A DNA stretch of 64,000 nucleotides from positions 388,501 through 452,500 of the forward strand of contig JAEMWC010000213.1 of the NCBI GenBank assembly GCA_016490735.1, read 5' to 3'. A program made the position numbers and the translations under genes. The DNA is from Pachyseris speciosa (taxonomy: Eukaryota > Cnidaria > Anthozoa > Scleractinia > Pachyseridae). How positions within the stretch are numbered: the stretch's first letter is position 1; each line of letters begins with the position of its first letter. This document shows positions 38,101-41,345 of this stretch, in pieces. Under the pieces are notes generated by a model. It was not told where the DNA came from, did not search any database, and saw only the letters and a list, made by a program, of their open reading frames with translations.

Positions 38101-39827
38101 TGTTTTTCGCGCGCTCTGATTGGTTAACTCGGTGGTGATTAGCAAAGCACTATTCACTACCGAGCAGCCAGCGCGCGAGATTTTAAAATTTCCGACCGCT
38201 TGCAGTGTGTTCATTAGGCATCGGAGATCGGAGAATTCTCCGGCTACTATGCAGAATATTCCTGCTAAATTCCGCTTGCTCCCTGAAAGAGCTTTGCCCT
38301 TTCATAATAATCTTTCATGGTAATTCTCCTGCGTTTGTCGGTATATTGTCACGCATAAAGCTCATCTTGTTATCAAATTGTTATCTGTAACACAGGAAAA
38401 GGCTGTTGAATAAAAGTGTGAAGAATACTGAACCCACCTAGTATTTACCATCAATCGATGGGACACGAAAGAACGTTACACAAAAGAGTCCTTTGCTTGT
38501 CACGCAATCTTCCTTTTGAAAGAGTCGTAAAAAAGTGTAAGACCCCTGTTACGCAAAGCACGTTACTCATCGCACCTCAGCTTATCTTCCTTTACTTTAT
38601 TTTAGGTGACCGAAAGTTTGTTAACACAGACCTTCGAGATGTTGCTGGCTTCTAAAGTAAGTGAATTCTATGTTTGAACTGTCGCCATAATTGTCCCCGC
38701 GTGGTCACGCAAGGTAAATGTTTATCATGTTATCAAAAGTTTTTTCTCTTCTCTGTTTTCTTTCCAGTCCGCTTCGGGAGAGTCGCTCGAGTCAATGCCT
38801 GAAACGTCAGACTCATCTTCAGTCTTGGAACAAGCTTTGAAATACTGTCAGCAATATGTCAAACCTCAGGTATCACTCATAACCTCTACATACTGCATGA
38901 CTGAGCCTGTGGGATTCCCTTTTCTAACCGGCACACTTGAAGGTTTTATACTGGCGGTGTACAGGGCTTGTCACCTACAAGTGTACCAGTAAGACTAGTA
39001 AACTGACTGAGCTCACTGCCTTTCTATTTGTAGCTGAATGTGAAAGGACCATCCGACCCTATTTGCTCCTCTTCCGGCTTTAGTTGTTTTGGTATTCCAG
39101 ATCGAGAACAGCTTATAGGGGTTGAAAGTACACCCAAACTTGCATGAACGGGGAAAGAGCGATCGTTTGTTCTTTTAATATTTGGAATTTTAAATACAAT
39201 ACCAGTGGAATACCAACAAAGATAATCGTCAGCTTTCTTACGCTGTCTAAAAGGGAATGTGACTTGTAACACAATTTTTTTTTCCAGGGCTGTTCGTCCA
39301 GTACTACAATTTCGCATCAACCGAAAGGATCATCAGGGACCGACACCGGTACCGATCTAACTTCGGGCTCTGATACCGAAGCTGTCCCGGCAGCATTAGA
39401 GCAAACCTTCTCACCTCCAATGCCGAGTAAACCAGAGAACAATACAAGCGCTTCGGTAACCGATGTCCAAACGAATACAATCGAATATTCTCTTCCTAAA
39501 ACACAGGCAACTGCGGACGAAATAACAACTCCCACCGATGATGTCCCGAAGGCAGTCGAAGTGTCATCTCCGGGAGAGACTCGGGTGTCGGAAAAAATGA
39601 CACTCGACTCTTCTAGTGTGCTTCACGAGGGTGCAAATACAAAACCTGTTGAAAAGGAAATGAAGCCAGAACCCATTGAGGGCAGAGCCCCTGACGAGAC
39701 TGACGTTGAAATATCAAGTTCATCTGGCGCTGTTGGTGTCACGGCAGATGTTAAAGAGCTAACAGCTTCTGCTAATCCGGGGGGTGCAGTTTCTGGTGAA
39801 GACACTGGACTTTCTGCTAGCGCTTAA
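689..39827 (+). CDS. CABIN1: Calcineurin-binding protein cabin-1-like gene (3' part, 24 exons)
   Basis: Span entry; the exons are listed separately. CABIN1 is a large TPR protein of the nucleus. In vertebrates it binds calcineurin and represses MEF2, and it is the Hir3-like scaffold of the HIRA/UBN/ASF1 histone H3.3 chaperone complex. Seen here: exons bounded by GT-AG sites whose phases all match, joining to 3466 nt, i.e. one leading base, 1154 codons and a stop. Blocks recalled from vertebrate CABIN1 recur in order: [103 protein letters not shown] and KYLRD. The stop is followed by a hairpin MITE. Intron 4594-23999 carries a GPCR array. The C-terminal third is poorly conserved and acidic. 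The 5' exons lie left of the window. Confidence 0.93.
1020..1440. repeat. Dispersed GCATTTTAGTG motif stretch
   Basis: Non-coding intronic stretch in which GAGCATTTTAGTG-like strings recur about eight times in an AT-rich context. No ORF or known family recognised. Confidence 0.4.
1581..1799. mobile_element. CCAAT-rich MITE, family C (copy 1)
   Basis: A 219-bp element with perfect 14-bp terminal inverted repeats (GGTTGTCAATTGAG / CTCAATTGACAACC). The interior has several GATTGG/CCAAT boxes. Related elements lie at 24193-24811, 32811-33065, 43785-44170 and 52860-53060. Confidence 0.75.
1865..1930 (+). CDS. CABIN1: CABIN1 exon ([15 protein letters not shown])
   Basis: 66 bp, phase 0 at both ends, donor GTGAGA. 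Encodes [17 protein letters not shown], close to the vertebrate LEQCFYCLYSFPSKKSK block. Confidence 0.93.
2065..2134. repeat. (AAT)n microsatellite
   Basis: About 70 bp of uninterrupted AAT repeats in a CABIN1 intron. The next ~250 bp resemble the 3' tail of a non-LTR element, but too little remains to name it. Confidence 0.9.
2757..2789 (+). CDS. CABIN1: CABIN1 micro-exon
   Basis: 33-bp, phase-0 exon between CTCCAG and GTGAAC. Encodes [11 protein letters not shown], matching ARYLEEHSAQQ of vertebrate CABIN1. Confidence 0.88.
3003..3101 (+). CDS. CABIN1: CABIN1 exon (FDYFKP)
   Basis: 99 bp, phase 0. Encodes [20 protein letters not shown], matching EDALFMFEYFKP...EFDS. The donor GTTAAT is weak. 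Confidence 0.92.
3880..3928 (+). CDS. CABIN1: CABIN1 exon ([14 protein letters not shown])
   Basis: 49 bp, starts in phase 0 and ends with one extra base before GTACGC. Encodes [16 protein letters not shown], matching NLLKRIATIVP. Confidence 0.9.
4313..4400 (+). CDS. CABIN1: CABIN1 exon ([11 protein letters not shown])
   Basis: 88 bp between TTTCAACAG and GTACTC. Encodes [20 protein letters not shown], matching LSLDKVSAYIEG...EVPCLP. Ends with two bases of a codon. Confidence 0.92.
4531..4593 (+). CDS. CABIN1: CABIN1 exon ([12 protein letters not shown]), last before the GPCR array
   Basis: 63 bp between CTCCACAG and GTATTA. Encodes [19 protein letters not shown]. It ends in the same phase (two bases, AG) that the exon at 24000 needs, so the 19.4-kb GPCR-bearing segment is its intron. 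Confidence 0.93.
4840..5180 (-). pseudogene. Inverted GPCR remnant (TM7 and C-tail only)
   Basis: Read on the minus strand, it gives the end of the array's GPCR: TLNS, stop, VNPII, stop, [20 protein letters not shown], then an Asn-rich tail with NNHHSDF as in the intact copies. The two stops in the NPxxY region and the loss of TM1-6 show it is dead. Orientation is opposite to the array and to CABIN1. Confidence 0.85.
5181..5540 (+). repeat. Array spacer debris, out of order
   Basis: Positions 5190-5390 match the spacer part at 8845-9075 (CAAACATGTTTGAC..., TTTGATATGTAGATG-like text). Positions 5405-5540 match the earlier spacer part at 8590-8720, so the order is swapped. Non-coding. Confidence 0.7.
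5541..6215 (-). mobile_element. LINE (non-LTR retrotransposon) 3' fragment
   Basis: The minus-strand frame 6208-5798 encodes HSYNTRSS..., [27 protein letters not shown] and [15 protein letters not shown]. This is the typical C-terminal end of reverse transcriptase polyproteins of CR1/L2-like non-LTR elements. About 220 bp of 3' UTR-like sequence follows. It interrupts an old GPCR spacer, since spacer homology resumes after about 6215. 5'-truncated and not autonomous. Confidence 0.75.
6216..7101 (+). repeat. GPCR array spacer upstream of copy 1
   Basis: Contains spacer-homologous blocks (GAACGCGAACTGTGAAACTGG, CAAACATGTTTCACTT, ATTTTCCGGAAAACAAG). Positions ~6280-6465 are not shared with the other units. 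Only short ORFs; probable promoter/5' UTR near the 3' end. Confidence 0.5.
7102..8412 (+). CDS. Class A (rhodopsin-family) orphan GPCR, array copy 1
   Basis: Seven-helix plasma-membrane receptor; ligand unknown. Start chosen at ATG 7102 ([12 protein letters not shown]): the open frame upstream has no ATG. The protein is 436 aa. N-terminal N-glycosylation sites are followed by TM1 (...[17 protein letters not shown]), TM2 with LAVTDSLMG, a Cys at the top of TM3 (DFCAV), TER-Y in place of DRY ([11 protein letters not shown]), a short second extracellular loop without Cys, TM6 with SYLP instead of CWxP, and TM7 NPIIYC. The Cys-less loop resembles melanocortin/cannabinoid/adenosine-type receptors, but this is only a family hint. 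Intronless. Relative to copies 3 and 4 a small deletion near 8085 moves the tail into another frame, giving a longer Thr/Asn-rich tail that ends RAAVNST. AATAAA at 8436. Confidence 0.9.
   Translation: MNSNVNSHNDTTLSECRLYIFLGGKHDQTASEAIAAFVFIIVVSIIACPLTTVLNVLVIISVKTKARLQTVSNTIVGCLAVTDSLMGMIGLPLFAAGGIFNLNSETPSDFCAVRDGFRTVIRILGGATISHLVLMNTERYIAIKHPFEHITVVTKPRVIGSSVLAWITTLSITLLLAITDDSIYITVSNIVLLLSVAIVVYCQVVVYYETRRQNKRIAAHQVSVEARKTFLREKKTFKITTTVLVTLLISYLPILVVRILLKKSVMSKNVAAVVTFASTLVLTLNSLVNPIIYCVRTRQFRVAFIEILLRKSHAESENFEIRICGCSIITSTARIRTTLTTTIKVQRQQMNGNINNHHSDFNNDYDNNNNNNNNSDDGNKTTVPPMTTAITRTATRTKIAVMTYNQNIIIQSVTTSTTTAMIAVVTQRKRAAVNST
8436..8441 (+). terminator. Poly(A) signal of GPCR copy 1
   Basis: AATAAA 24 nt after the stop, in a block (TAGCTATTCAGA.AATAAAGAAAGTGGCGTCC) conserved after copies 2b, 3 and 4. 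Confidence 0.6.
8442..9614 (+). repeat. GPCR array spacer 1
   Basis: Non-coding unit spacer, homologous to 13123-14300, 15994-17170 and 18859-19800. Contains a minisatellite-like block near its end (9240-9515). The long minus-strand frame through it is a shadow carried along by duplication. Confidence 0.75.
9240..9515 (+). repeat. Degenerate ~90-110-bp tandem repeat upstream of GPCR copy 2
   Basis: Repeats of TTGCGAAA(A), GGAAAATTCGTCGAGTCAGTGAA and GAAGAGGAGGT(T/G)GA blocks, about three units. Equivalent blocks stand before copies 3, 4 and (shorter) 5. Confidence 0.65.
9615..10618 (-). mobile_element. piggyBac-like non-autonomous element (copy 1) with TTAA duplication
   Basis: A 996-bp element (9619-10614) bounded by TTAA at 9615-9618 and 10615-10618. 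Ends are CCCATTGGCACC... and ...GTCAATGGG. A CCC-start end with TTAA target duplication is the signature of piggyBac-superfamily elements. The paralogous units at 14297 and 17168 read TTGCTTAATGAGAGTAACGCG with no insert, giving a precise empty site. A second copy, inverted, is at 50787-51795. No transposase recognised in its frames. Confidence 0.88.
10955..12110 (+). pseudogene. GPCR array copy 2, frameshifted
   Basis: Same family as copy 1, ATG 10955. TM1-TM5 read through to about 11635 ([10 protein letters not shown] present). An 8-nt deletion in the third intracellular loop then shifts frame and gives TAA at 11657-11659. TM6-TM7 continue in another frame (11694-12011, ending KSTTTTR) and also miss 6 nt. 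Probably a pseudogene; an assembly error is possible but less likely, given the further damage downstream. Confidence 0.85.
12111..13080 (+). pseudogene. GPCR half-copy 2b (TM3 to tail), chimeric
   Basis: Immediately after the tail of copy 2 (GCCACCAATGAC) the sequence jumps to the TM3 region (GGGATGGATTCCG). It then repeats TM3-TM7 and tail, more like copy 3 ([20 protein letters not shown]) than copy 2. Single-base indels near 12500, 12640 and 12670 and a 3-nt deletion near 12575 break it. It lacks TM1-TM2 and any start. AATAAA at 13117. Confidence 0.87.
13123..14635 (+). repeat. GPCR array spacer 2 with upstream tandem repeat
   Basis: Homologue of spacer 1 without the piggyBac-like insert. 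The degenerate tandem repeat lies at 13925-14195. The probable promoter/5' UTR of copy 3 is the last ~300 bp. No gene of its own. Confidence 0.7.
14636..15706 (+). CDS. Class A orphan GPCR, array copy 3
   Basis: 356 aa from ATG 14636; upstream codons in frame include no ATG. All seven helices are intact: N-glycosylation NVTS/NGTT, TM1 [17 protein letters not shown]2 [11 protein letters not shown]3 Cys in [15 protein letters not shown] for the DRY box, TM5 [20 protein letters not shown]6 [13 protein letters not shown]7 [14 protein letters not shown], then helix-8-like [10 protein letters not shown]. The tail ends [22 protein letters not shown]. Stop TGA overlaps the ATG of a second frame (ATGA). 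Almost identical to copy 4, so a young duplicate. Intronless, inside a CABIN1 intron on the same strand. AATAAA at 15988. Confidence 0.92.
   Translation: MNSNVTSHNGTTLSECQLYTFLGGKLDQTASEAIAAFVFIIVVSIIACPLTTVLNVLVIISVKTKARLQTVSNTIVGCLAVTDWLMGMIGLPLFAAGGILNLNSETPSDFCAVKDGSRTVIRILGGATISHLVLMNGERYLAIKHPFEHITVVTKPRVIGSSVLAWITTLSITLLLAITDDSIYITVSNIFMLLAVAIVTYCQVVVYYETRRQNKQIAAHQVSVEARKKFLREKKAFKITTTVLVTLLISYLPIFGVRILLEKSVMSKNVAAVVTFASTLVVTLNSLLNPIIYCVRTRQFRIAFIEILMRKSHAESENFEIRICGCSKSDNKDESNINGTNKNNTKNNNKSTTTTR
15703..15957 (+). other. Overlapping Asn-rich downstream frame (likely old GPCR tail)
   Basis: 84-codon frame whose ATG overlaps the GPCR stop as ATGA. It encodes NNHHSDF, Asn runs and a non-repetitive end ([15 protein letters not shown]). 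The NNHHSDF stretch is in the receptor frame in copy 1 and, diverged, in copy 5. The simplest reading is a former C-tail cut off by an indel in the AAC repeat. Confidence 0.5.
15994..17512 (+). repeat. GPCR array spacer 3 with upstream tandem repeat
   Basis: Nearly identical to spacer 2; tandem-repeat block at 16800-17065. No gene seen; probable promoter of copy 4 at the right end. Confidence 0.7.
17513..18583 (+). CDS. Class A orphan GPCR, array copy 4
   Basis: 356 aa from ATG 17513, same length and architecture as copy 3. Differences include DLCAV at the TM3 Cys, [22 protein letters not shown] in loop 2, and a proline in TM4 ([12 protein letters not shown]). TM6 [10 protein letters not shown] and TM7 LVNPIIYC are intact. 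Same ATGA overlap with an 80-codon Asn-rich frame (18580-18822). AATAAA at 18853. Probably functional. Confidence 0.92.
   Translation: MNSNVTSHNGTTLSECQLYTFLGGKLDQTASEAIATFVFIIVVSIIACPLTTVLNVLVIISVKTKARLQTVSNTVVGCLAVTDWLMGMIGLPLFAAGGILSLYLETPSDLCAVRDGFRTVIRILGGATISHLVLMNGERYIAIKHPFEHITFVTKPRAIGSSVLAWITILSITLPSAITDDSIYITVSNIFMLLAVAIVTYCQIVVYYETRRQNKQIAAHQVSVEARKKFLREKKAFKITTTVLVTLLISYLPIFVVRILLEKSVMSKTVAAVVTFASTLVVTLNSLVNPIIYCVRTRQFRVAFIEILLRKSHAESENFEIRICGCSKSDNKDESNINGTNKNNTKNNNKSTTTTR
18859..20164 (+). repeat. GPCR array spacer 4 (shortened)
   Basis: Spacer homologue lacking part of the tandem repeat (only ~19565-19690 remains). More diverged near copy 5, in line with copy 5 being older. 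Confidence 0.65.
20165..22017 (+). pseudogene. Class A GPCR, array copy 5, diverged, one frameshift
   Basis: ATG 20165 ([12 protein letters not shown]). Most diverged copy: [29 protein letters not shown]1-TM5 are open to 20902. One base is missing at about 20851-20860 (AAGGAG where others have AAGGGAG), so TM6-TM7 ([23 protein letters not shown]) follow in the next frame, which runs to 22017. The long tail is Asn/Ser-rich, then Thr-rich, built on AAC/ACA repeats. With the missing base ignored all receptor motifs are present, so a sequencing error or a recent pseudogene are both possible. Confidence 0.8.
21209..21482 (+). repeat. Exact 137-bp tandem duplication in the copy 5 tail
   Basis: The segment starting GGGACAGTCACAACAGTGG at 21209 recurs unchanged from 21346. 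137 is not a multiple of three, so the same DNA is read first as Asn/Ser-rich ([17 protein letters not shown]) and then as Thr-rich ([20 protein letters not shown]). Confidence 0.9.
21480..22380 (+). repeat. AAC/ACA low-complexity tract
   Basis: About 900 bp of interrupted AAC, ACA and GACAGC repeats forming and following the tail of copy 5. The antisense Leu/Val-rich frames are artefacts. Confidence 0.85.
22690..23430 (-). mobile_element. Penelope-like retroelement 3' fragment
   Basis: Minus-strand frame 23429-23127 encodes [34 protein letters not shown] and, in another frame, [13 protein letters not shown] before a stop. This layout is that of the C-terminal GIY-YIG endonuclease of Penelope-like elements, although the YIG part is degraded. 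Flanking text (ACATGTTTCGATCG...GATCGTCATCAGT at 22909-22943) fits the element's terminal repeat. 5'-truncated, inactive. Confidence 0.7.
23514..23741 (-). mobile_element. Possible second Penelope-like fragment
   Basis: Minus-strand frame with [15 protein letters not shown], resembling the end of the GIY-YIG domain region in such elements. Short and weak. Confidence 0.35.
23798..23851. mobile_element. Perfect hairpin, MITE remnant
   Basis: 25-bp perfectly complementary arms (CTTTGTCTCGTCACGCAACG...) with a four-base CCCC loop, 149 bp upstream of the next CABIN1 exon. Confidence 0.75.
24000..24111 (+). CDS. CABIN1: CABIN1 exon (KALKFYMHD), first after the GPCR array
   Basis: 112 bp between TGTTTTCAG and GTAACT. 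The first base completes AG|C (Ser). Encodes [20 protein letters not shown]...[15 protein letters not shown], matching KAIKFYMHDI...MALARASRIQDKLN in vertebrates. Confidence 0.95.
24193..24811. mobile_element. Two CCAAT-rich MITEs in tandem (family C)
   Basis: Two related elements (about 24193-24481 and 24530-24811). Each has TTCA(A)TTGAGTGTCG near the left end and an AATTG..AA.CGCTCT-type right end, with many CCAAT/ATTGG boxes (AGCCAATCA, ACCAATCACAG). Not coding. Confidence 0.7.
24836..25190. repeat. Coral-type ~105-120-bp satellite, 3-4 units
   Basis: Units contain ACAGCACCAC.AGAAAG.ACTGCTCAG.AGCTTTCA(G/A)TTG and GAATCAAG-type blocks. The same family occurs, often in reverse orientation, at 42050-42645, 48190-48275 and 49620-50170. 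Confidence 0.7.
25274..25326 (+). CDS. CABIN1: CABIN1 exon ([17 protein letters not shown])
   Basis: 53 bp, TTTTTTCCAG to GTAAGT. Matches NELKSDGPIWKHATPVLN. Ends with two bases of Arg. Confidence 0.9.
25745..25799 (+). CDS. CABIN1: CABIN1 exon ([16 protein letters not shown])
   Basis: 55 bp. Encodes [19 protein letters not shown], matching CFRRALEIDSSNLSLWIE, part of a TPR. Donor GTATGT, ends in phase 0. Confidence 0.95.
25882..26029. mobile_element. MITE with TTTAGCAAAGACAACGCGAC termini
   Basis: 148-bp element with imperfect terminal inverted repeats (TTTAGCAAAGACAACGC... / ...GCGTTGTCTTTGCTAAA), in a CABIN1 intron. Confidence 0.75.
26528..26581 (+). CDS. CABIN1: CABIN1 exon ([16 protein letters not shown])
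   Basis: 54 bp, phase 0 both ends. Matches YGTMSYALHSFASRQLKQ. Confidence 0.95.
27226..27372. mobile_element. Inverted repeat, probable Penelope-like terminal repeat
   Basis: Palindrome built on TTGATCACCGTAAAGAGAT and AGCTGACGTTTCGA plus their complements, with GCTAACGCTCGAAACG in the centre. TTTCGAGCGTTAGCC-type text is common in terminal repeats of cnidarian Penelope-like elements (family knowledge, not checked). Followed by a 20-base C tract at 27393-27412. Confidence 0.55.
27545..27714. mobile_element. Hairpin MITE, family D
   Basis: Arms of ~70 bp around CCGTACTGTAAGTTACGGACCGAG and its complement, ends ATACCT..TACTAACC / GGTTAGTAAGGTAT, GC-rich centre. Confidence 0.75.
27903..28103 (+). 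CDS. CABIN1: CABIN1 exon (CFTSAL..HYMLGKI)
   Basis: 201 bp, phase 0. Encodes [17 protein letters not shown]...[27 protein letters not shown], matching RRDSMLETAKHCFTSA...WLIHYMLGKVAEK...VYLLHYRQ. Confidence 0.95.
28237..28391 (+). CDS. CABIN1: Candidate CABIN1 cassette exon
   Basis: 155 bp open in the CABIN1 frame, with a good acceptor (CGACTTTTCAG) and consensus donor GTGAGT. It begins [18 protein letters not shown] and ends KNKDLE. It has no counterpart in the vertebrate protein as I recall it. It ends with two bases, so it can only be joined to the next exon through the second AG of that exon's AGAG acceptor. Skipping it uses the first AG. May be a lineage-specific alternative exon or chance. 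Confidence 0.45.
28396..28529. repeat. GGT/GAT trinucleotide microsatellite
   Basis: About 130 bp of GTG/GAT repeats starting 5 bp after the donor of the candidate cassette exon. The His-rich antisense frames are artefacts. Confidence 0.9.
28718..28807 (+). CDS. CABIN1: CABIN1 exon ([16 protein letters not shown])
   Basis: 90 bp in phase 0 from acceptor CTCTAG. Encodes [20 protein letters not shown] then [10 protein letters not shown], matching YPKKIHYHNPPELAMEALE with the same spacing from the previous block. Alternative acceptor two bases later (start 28720). Donor GTAACT. Confidence 0.92.
29454..29631 (+). CDS. CABIN1: CABIN1 exon ([12 protein letters not shown])
   Basis: 178 bp, CTTTACCTAG to GTATGT. 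Encodes [20 protein letters not shown] then [20 protein letters not shown]; matches YFRLHASILKLLGK and the following FMKEAAEGPFA region. Ends with one base. Confidence 0.93.
29632..30844. other. CABIN1 intron with MITE B remnant and repeat debris
   Basis: Holds a truncated family B MITE at 29673-29742 and a GGGGGTTCTGGGGGCATGC-type repeat at 29950-30070. Otherwise no gene seen. Confidence 0.5.
30845..31917 (+). CDS. CABIN1: CABIN1 large exon: acidic disordered linker plus conserved helix
   Basis: 1073 bp, GTAG acceptor, GTAACG donor. The first ~300 codons are Glu/Ser/Ala/Thr-rich and probably disordered, with repeated MEV(D/S) motifs (AMEVSS, PMEVDLS, KMEVDAV). The last ~50 codons return to conserved TPR-like sequence, [19 protein letters not shown], matching [20 protein letters not shown]. 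The vertebrate protein has a variable insert at the same place. Confidence 0.95.
31918..32637. other. CABIN1 intron, nothing recognised
   Basis: 720 bp AT-rich, no ORF or repeat family identified. Confidence 0.5.
32638..32751 (+). CDS. CABIN1: CABIN1 exon ([21 protein letters not shown])
   Basis: 114 bp, phase 0. Matches ARDVLLGSS...GLFCERNKTNFFN. Donor GTAAGG. Confidence 0.94.
32811..33065. mobile_element. CCAAT-rich MITE, family C
   Basis: GTTTTCAATTGAGCATTGAAAG at the left, GATTGGTCAGCAAAACGCGCG, CAACCAATGAGAAG and GATTGGCT boxes within; same family as 1581-1799. Confidence 0.7.
33450..33484 (+). CDS. CABIN1: CABIN1 exon ([10 protein letters not shown])
   Basis: 35 bp; [12 protein letters not shown], matching GIWRIPVDEIDR; ends with two bases. 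Confidence 0.93.
33997..34125 (+). CDS. CABIN1: CABIN1 exon ([14 protein letters not shown])
   Basis: 129 bp. [20 protein letters not shown] then [15 protein letters not shown], matching [20 protein letters not shown] and MLQRTPDQGK. Donor GTAAGT. Confidence 0.95.
34400..34580. mobile_element. MITE with AGACC(C/T)TTTTCATAA termini, family E
   Basis: Inverted repeat (AGACCCTTTTCATAA... / ...TTATGAAAAAGGTCT), inner arms around TTATTCTTTT and GCCCTACTAGCCTC / GGTTAGTAGGGCTAATTA. Related to 40618-40762. Confidence 0.7.
34581..36259. other. CABIN1 intron with unclassified repeats
   Basis: 1.7 kb. Contains (GACAA)-like tract 35283-35310, GAGCACTTTTT-type iterations 35835-35945 and a GC-rich CCGCGCGC block near 35975 and 36090. 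No gene seen. Confidence 0.45.
36260..36302 (+). CDS. CABIN1: CABIN1 exon ([14 protein letters not shown])
   Basis: 43 bp; matches KKYLRDADRQVLAQR. Poly-T acceptor, donor GTGAGA. Confidence 0.92.
36450..36506 (+). CDS. CABIN1: CABIN1 exon ([13 protein letters not shown])
   Basis: 57 bp, phase 0, CGTTGCAG to GTGAGG; matches AFILTVKVLEDTL by position. Confidence 0.88.
36670..37108. mobile_element. Large palindromic MITE with CRE-like centre, family F
   Basis: About 200-bp arms and ~35-bp loop. Outer ends GTTTAAGTGCACATAAACCC / GGGTTTAGGTGCACTTTAAC; inner arms contain TTTGACGTCACAAACTG and CAGTTTGTGACGTCAGAT, each with TGACGTCA. No coding capacity. Confidence 0.88.
37286..37369 (+). CDS. CABIN1: CABIN1 exon ([19 protein letters not shown])
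   Basis: 84 bp, phase 0, matches TLLLDAYRVWQQGQKGVAYD by position. Donor GTACAA. Confidence 0.88.
37404..37821. mobile_element. 402-bp hAT-like MITE with 8-bp target duplication
   Basis: Element 37412-37813 flanked by TCATTTAG at 37404-37411 and 37814-37821. Imperfect inverted ends CCCAGGTGGGGTTCTCCC / GGGAGTACCCC...CCGGG. The interior is made of repeats of ACCCTATTTCAGACC-like units. An 8-bp duplication fits the hAT superfamily; this interior is a very common cnidarian repeat. Confidence 0.8.
37815..38090. repeat. 143-bp tandem duplication
   Basis: CATTTAGGTCTTCAGAACTG... at 37815 recurs at 37958 with few differences through TATTTTATTTTAGT. Non-coding. Confidence 0.85.
38606..38656 (+). 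CDS. CABIN1: CABIN1 exon ([17 protein letters not shown])
   Basis: 51 bp, phase 0, TTTTAG to GTAAGT; aligns with the VERIMSETYMLIK region. Confidence 0.88.
38768..38869 (+). CDS. CABIN1: CABIN1 exon ([13 protein letters not shown])
   Basis: 102 bp, phase 0. [13 protein letters not shown] matches ALEQAVKFCQVHL. Donor GTATCA. Confidence 0.92.
39288..39827 (+). CDS. CABIN1: CABIN1 terminal exon
   Basis: Acceptor TTTTCCAG; 179 codons then TAA (39825-39827). Low-complexity Ser/Thr/Pro/Glu-rich tail (ends [10 protein letters not shown]). The MEF2-binding C-terminal motif of the vertebrate protein is not evident, so that activity should not be assumed. Confidence 0.9.
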   Translation, partial: GCSSSTTISHQPKGSSGTDTGTDLTSGSDTEAVPAALEQTFSPPMPSKPENNTSASVTDVQTNTIEYSLPKTQATADEITTPTDDVPKAVEVSSPGETRVSEKMTLDSSSVLHEGANTKPVEKEMKPEPIEGRAPDETDVEISSSSGAVGVTADVKELTASANPGGAVSGEDTGLSASA

Positions 39828-39846
39828 CGAACCTACTAAATGATGA

Positions 39847-39964
39847 TAGACTGCGAGTAGTTTCTAATTTCGGCGATGGATTGTGGGGCGGGCGATTCGC
39901 GCGCACGCGTGTCTTTCGCCCACCCCACAATCCATCGCCGAAATTAGAGACTACTCGCAGTCTA
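39847..39964. mobile_element. Hairpin MITE, family B (copy 2), in the CABIN1 3' UTR region
   Basis: Arms of ~50 bp (TAGACTGCGAGTAGTTTCTA... / ...TAGAGACTACTCGCAGTCTA), starting 20 bp after the CABIN1 stop, so probably transcribed as a long RNA hairpin. Confidence 0.88.
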
Positions 39965-40617
39965 GAATGATGACATCATGGTGTACGGCAACATCCTCTC
40001 ACAAAACCTGCGCTAAACGACTTAAGCTCCTTGCCTCCGAAACGCCGTCATTCACGTTTTAAAATTCACCATTGACTCCTAAGTAGTGAACAATGAAGCG
40101 CGGTCGGCTTAACACGACCGTGTCAATTCTAAGGTCTCATTCTGTTGGGGCCAGGTGTCTCGACGTCAGGCAGTTTTGTTTGATTCCACTGCTCCAAAGT
40201 TTCTTTAAGCATGTAGTTGGAATTATTGAACAATGTGTTGAACTTCCACCGAGTTCAGTGCCTTGAAAAAAGGTTGGTCGACCAAATCTACTGAACCAGC
40301 CGTTTTTCCCGGAAAGAACACGTAAAACCAGCCAACCGATAAAGGTAGATGTGAGTGCTTTAAGCCTCCATACAGATTTGGGGTATGGCACCAAGTGTGT
40401 CAAGTAACACCAATGAGCCTTATTGGTATTCTGGGGAAAGCTTGAAATAAGTCGAGCTTTAAAAGTCTGAATACTCGCGTTCGATTTGTTATTTTTTTCT
40501 TACATACTTTATTTAGTTTGTATCATTTCTACCACCATTCCAGCTTTATTATTTGCCTTCCATTTTCCACTTCCGCTTTTCTTAATGTGACAAATTTAAA
40601 GCCAAAAATGCCACTGT
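39965..40617. other. Probable CABIN1 3' UTR / convergent intergenic sequence
   Basis: No gene or repeat family recognised. Confidence 0.4.
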
Positions 40618-40762
40618 AAAAATGGCGGCCAATTTATTATTCTTTTGTTTGCATGTTAATTAGCCCTCTTTGCCTCGTCATCATGTACAAAATGCAAAAG
40701 AATTTTGAAGTGAAAATGAGGCAAAGAGGGCTAATTAATGCAAACAAATTGGCCGCCATTTT
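40618..40762. mobile_element. MITE with AAAATGGCGGCCAATTT ends, family E
   Basis: Inverted repeat with ends AAAATGGCGGCCAATTT / AAATTGGCCGCCATTTT and inner GTTAATTAGCCCTCTTTGCC / complement. Confidence 0.85.
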
Positions 40763-40764
40763 GG

Positions 40765-40770
40765 AATAAA
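40765..40770 (+). terminator. Possible CABIN1 poly(A) signal
   Basis: AATAAA 938 nt after the stop, the first plus-strand AATAAA seen there. Just outside the MITE end. Confidence 0.35.
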
Positions 40771-40981
40771 GTGAATTGTCCTTGGTGTCCAGATGTTTAA
40801 TATATAAGACAAAGGACAAGTGGAAACTGTTCTAATTTATTCTTCTTTGAGAATGTTCTTCAGTTAACAAATGCAGTCTTGGTGGTTTGAAAAAATATGC
40901 CACCCCTTTGAAATGCAACTATAATTTTATAAAAGACATCGCACTATAACAAACTAGAATAAACCTACCTAAATGTTGCCC

Positions 40982-41345
40982 CCGTCCACATGTATCCGGA
41001 TATTTTTGGAAACGGAGATTTTTTTCCCTCCGTTTTCGCCTTTCGTCCACACGTAAACGGCGTTTTCGGGAACGATTTCCAAAGTGGAGAATTTTGGAAA
41101 CCCCGATTTATCGTATTCGTGTGGACGGAAAAAAAGAGTCGTTTTCGAAAATACGATGATGTCATAAATCGAGTCCAGTCTGGGTCGCGCATGCTCTGTA
41201 AGGGAAGCTACCGTATTCCATCGTTTTTAGTTTTCACTTGTGGACGGGTGAAAACGATTCGAAATACTCTACGTGTGGCCGCGTAGTTTTTCAAAAACGG
41301 AGAAAAATATCTCCGTTTACAAAAATGTCCGGATACGGCGGACGG
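40982..41345. mobile_element. MITE with CCGTCCACATGTATCCGG ends, family G
   Basis: 364 bp with imperfect inverted ends (CCGTCCACATGTATCCGGAT... / ...ATCCGGATACGGCGGACGG region) and GGAAACGGAGAT arms; GTTTTCG iterations inside. Confidence 0.82.
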
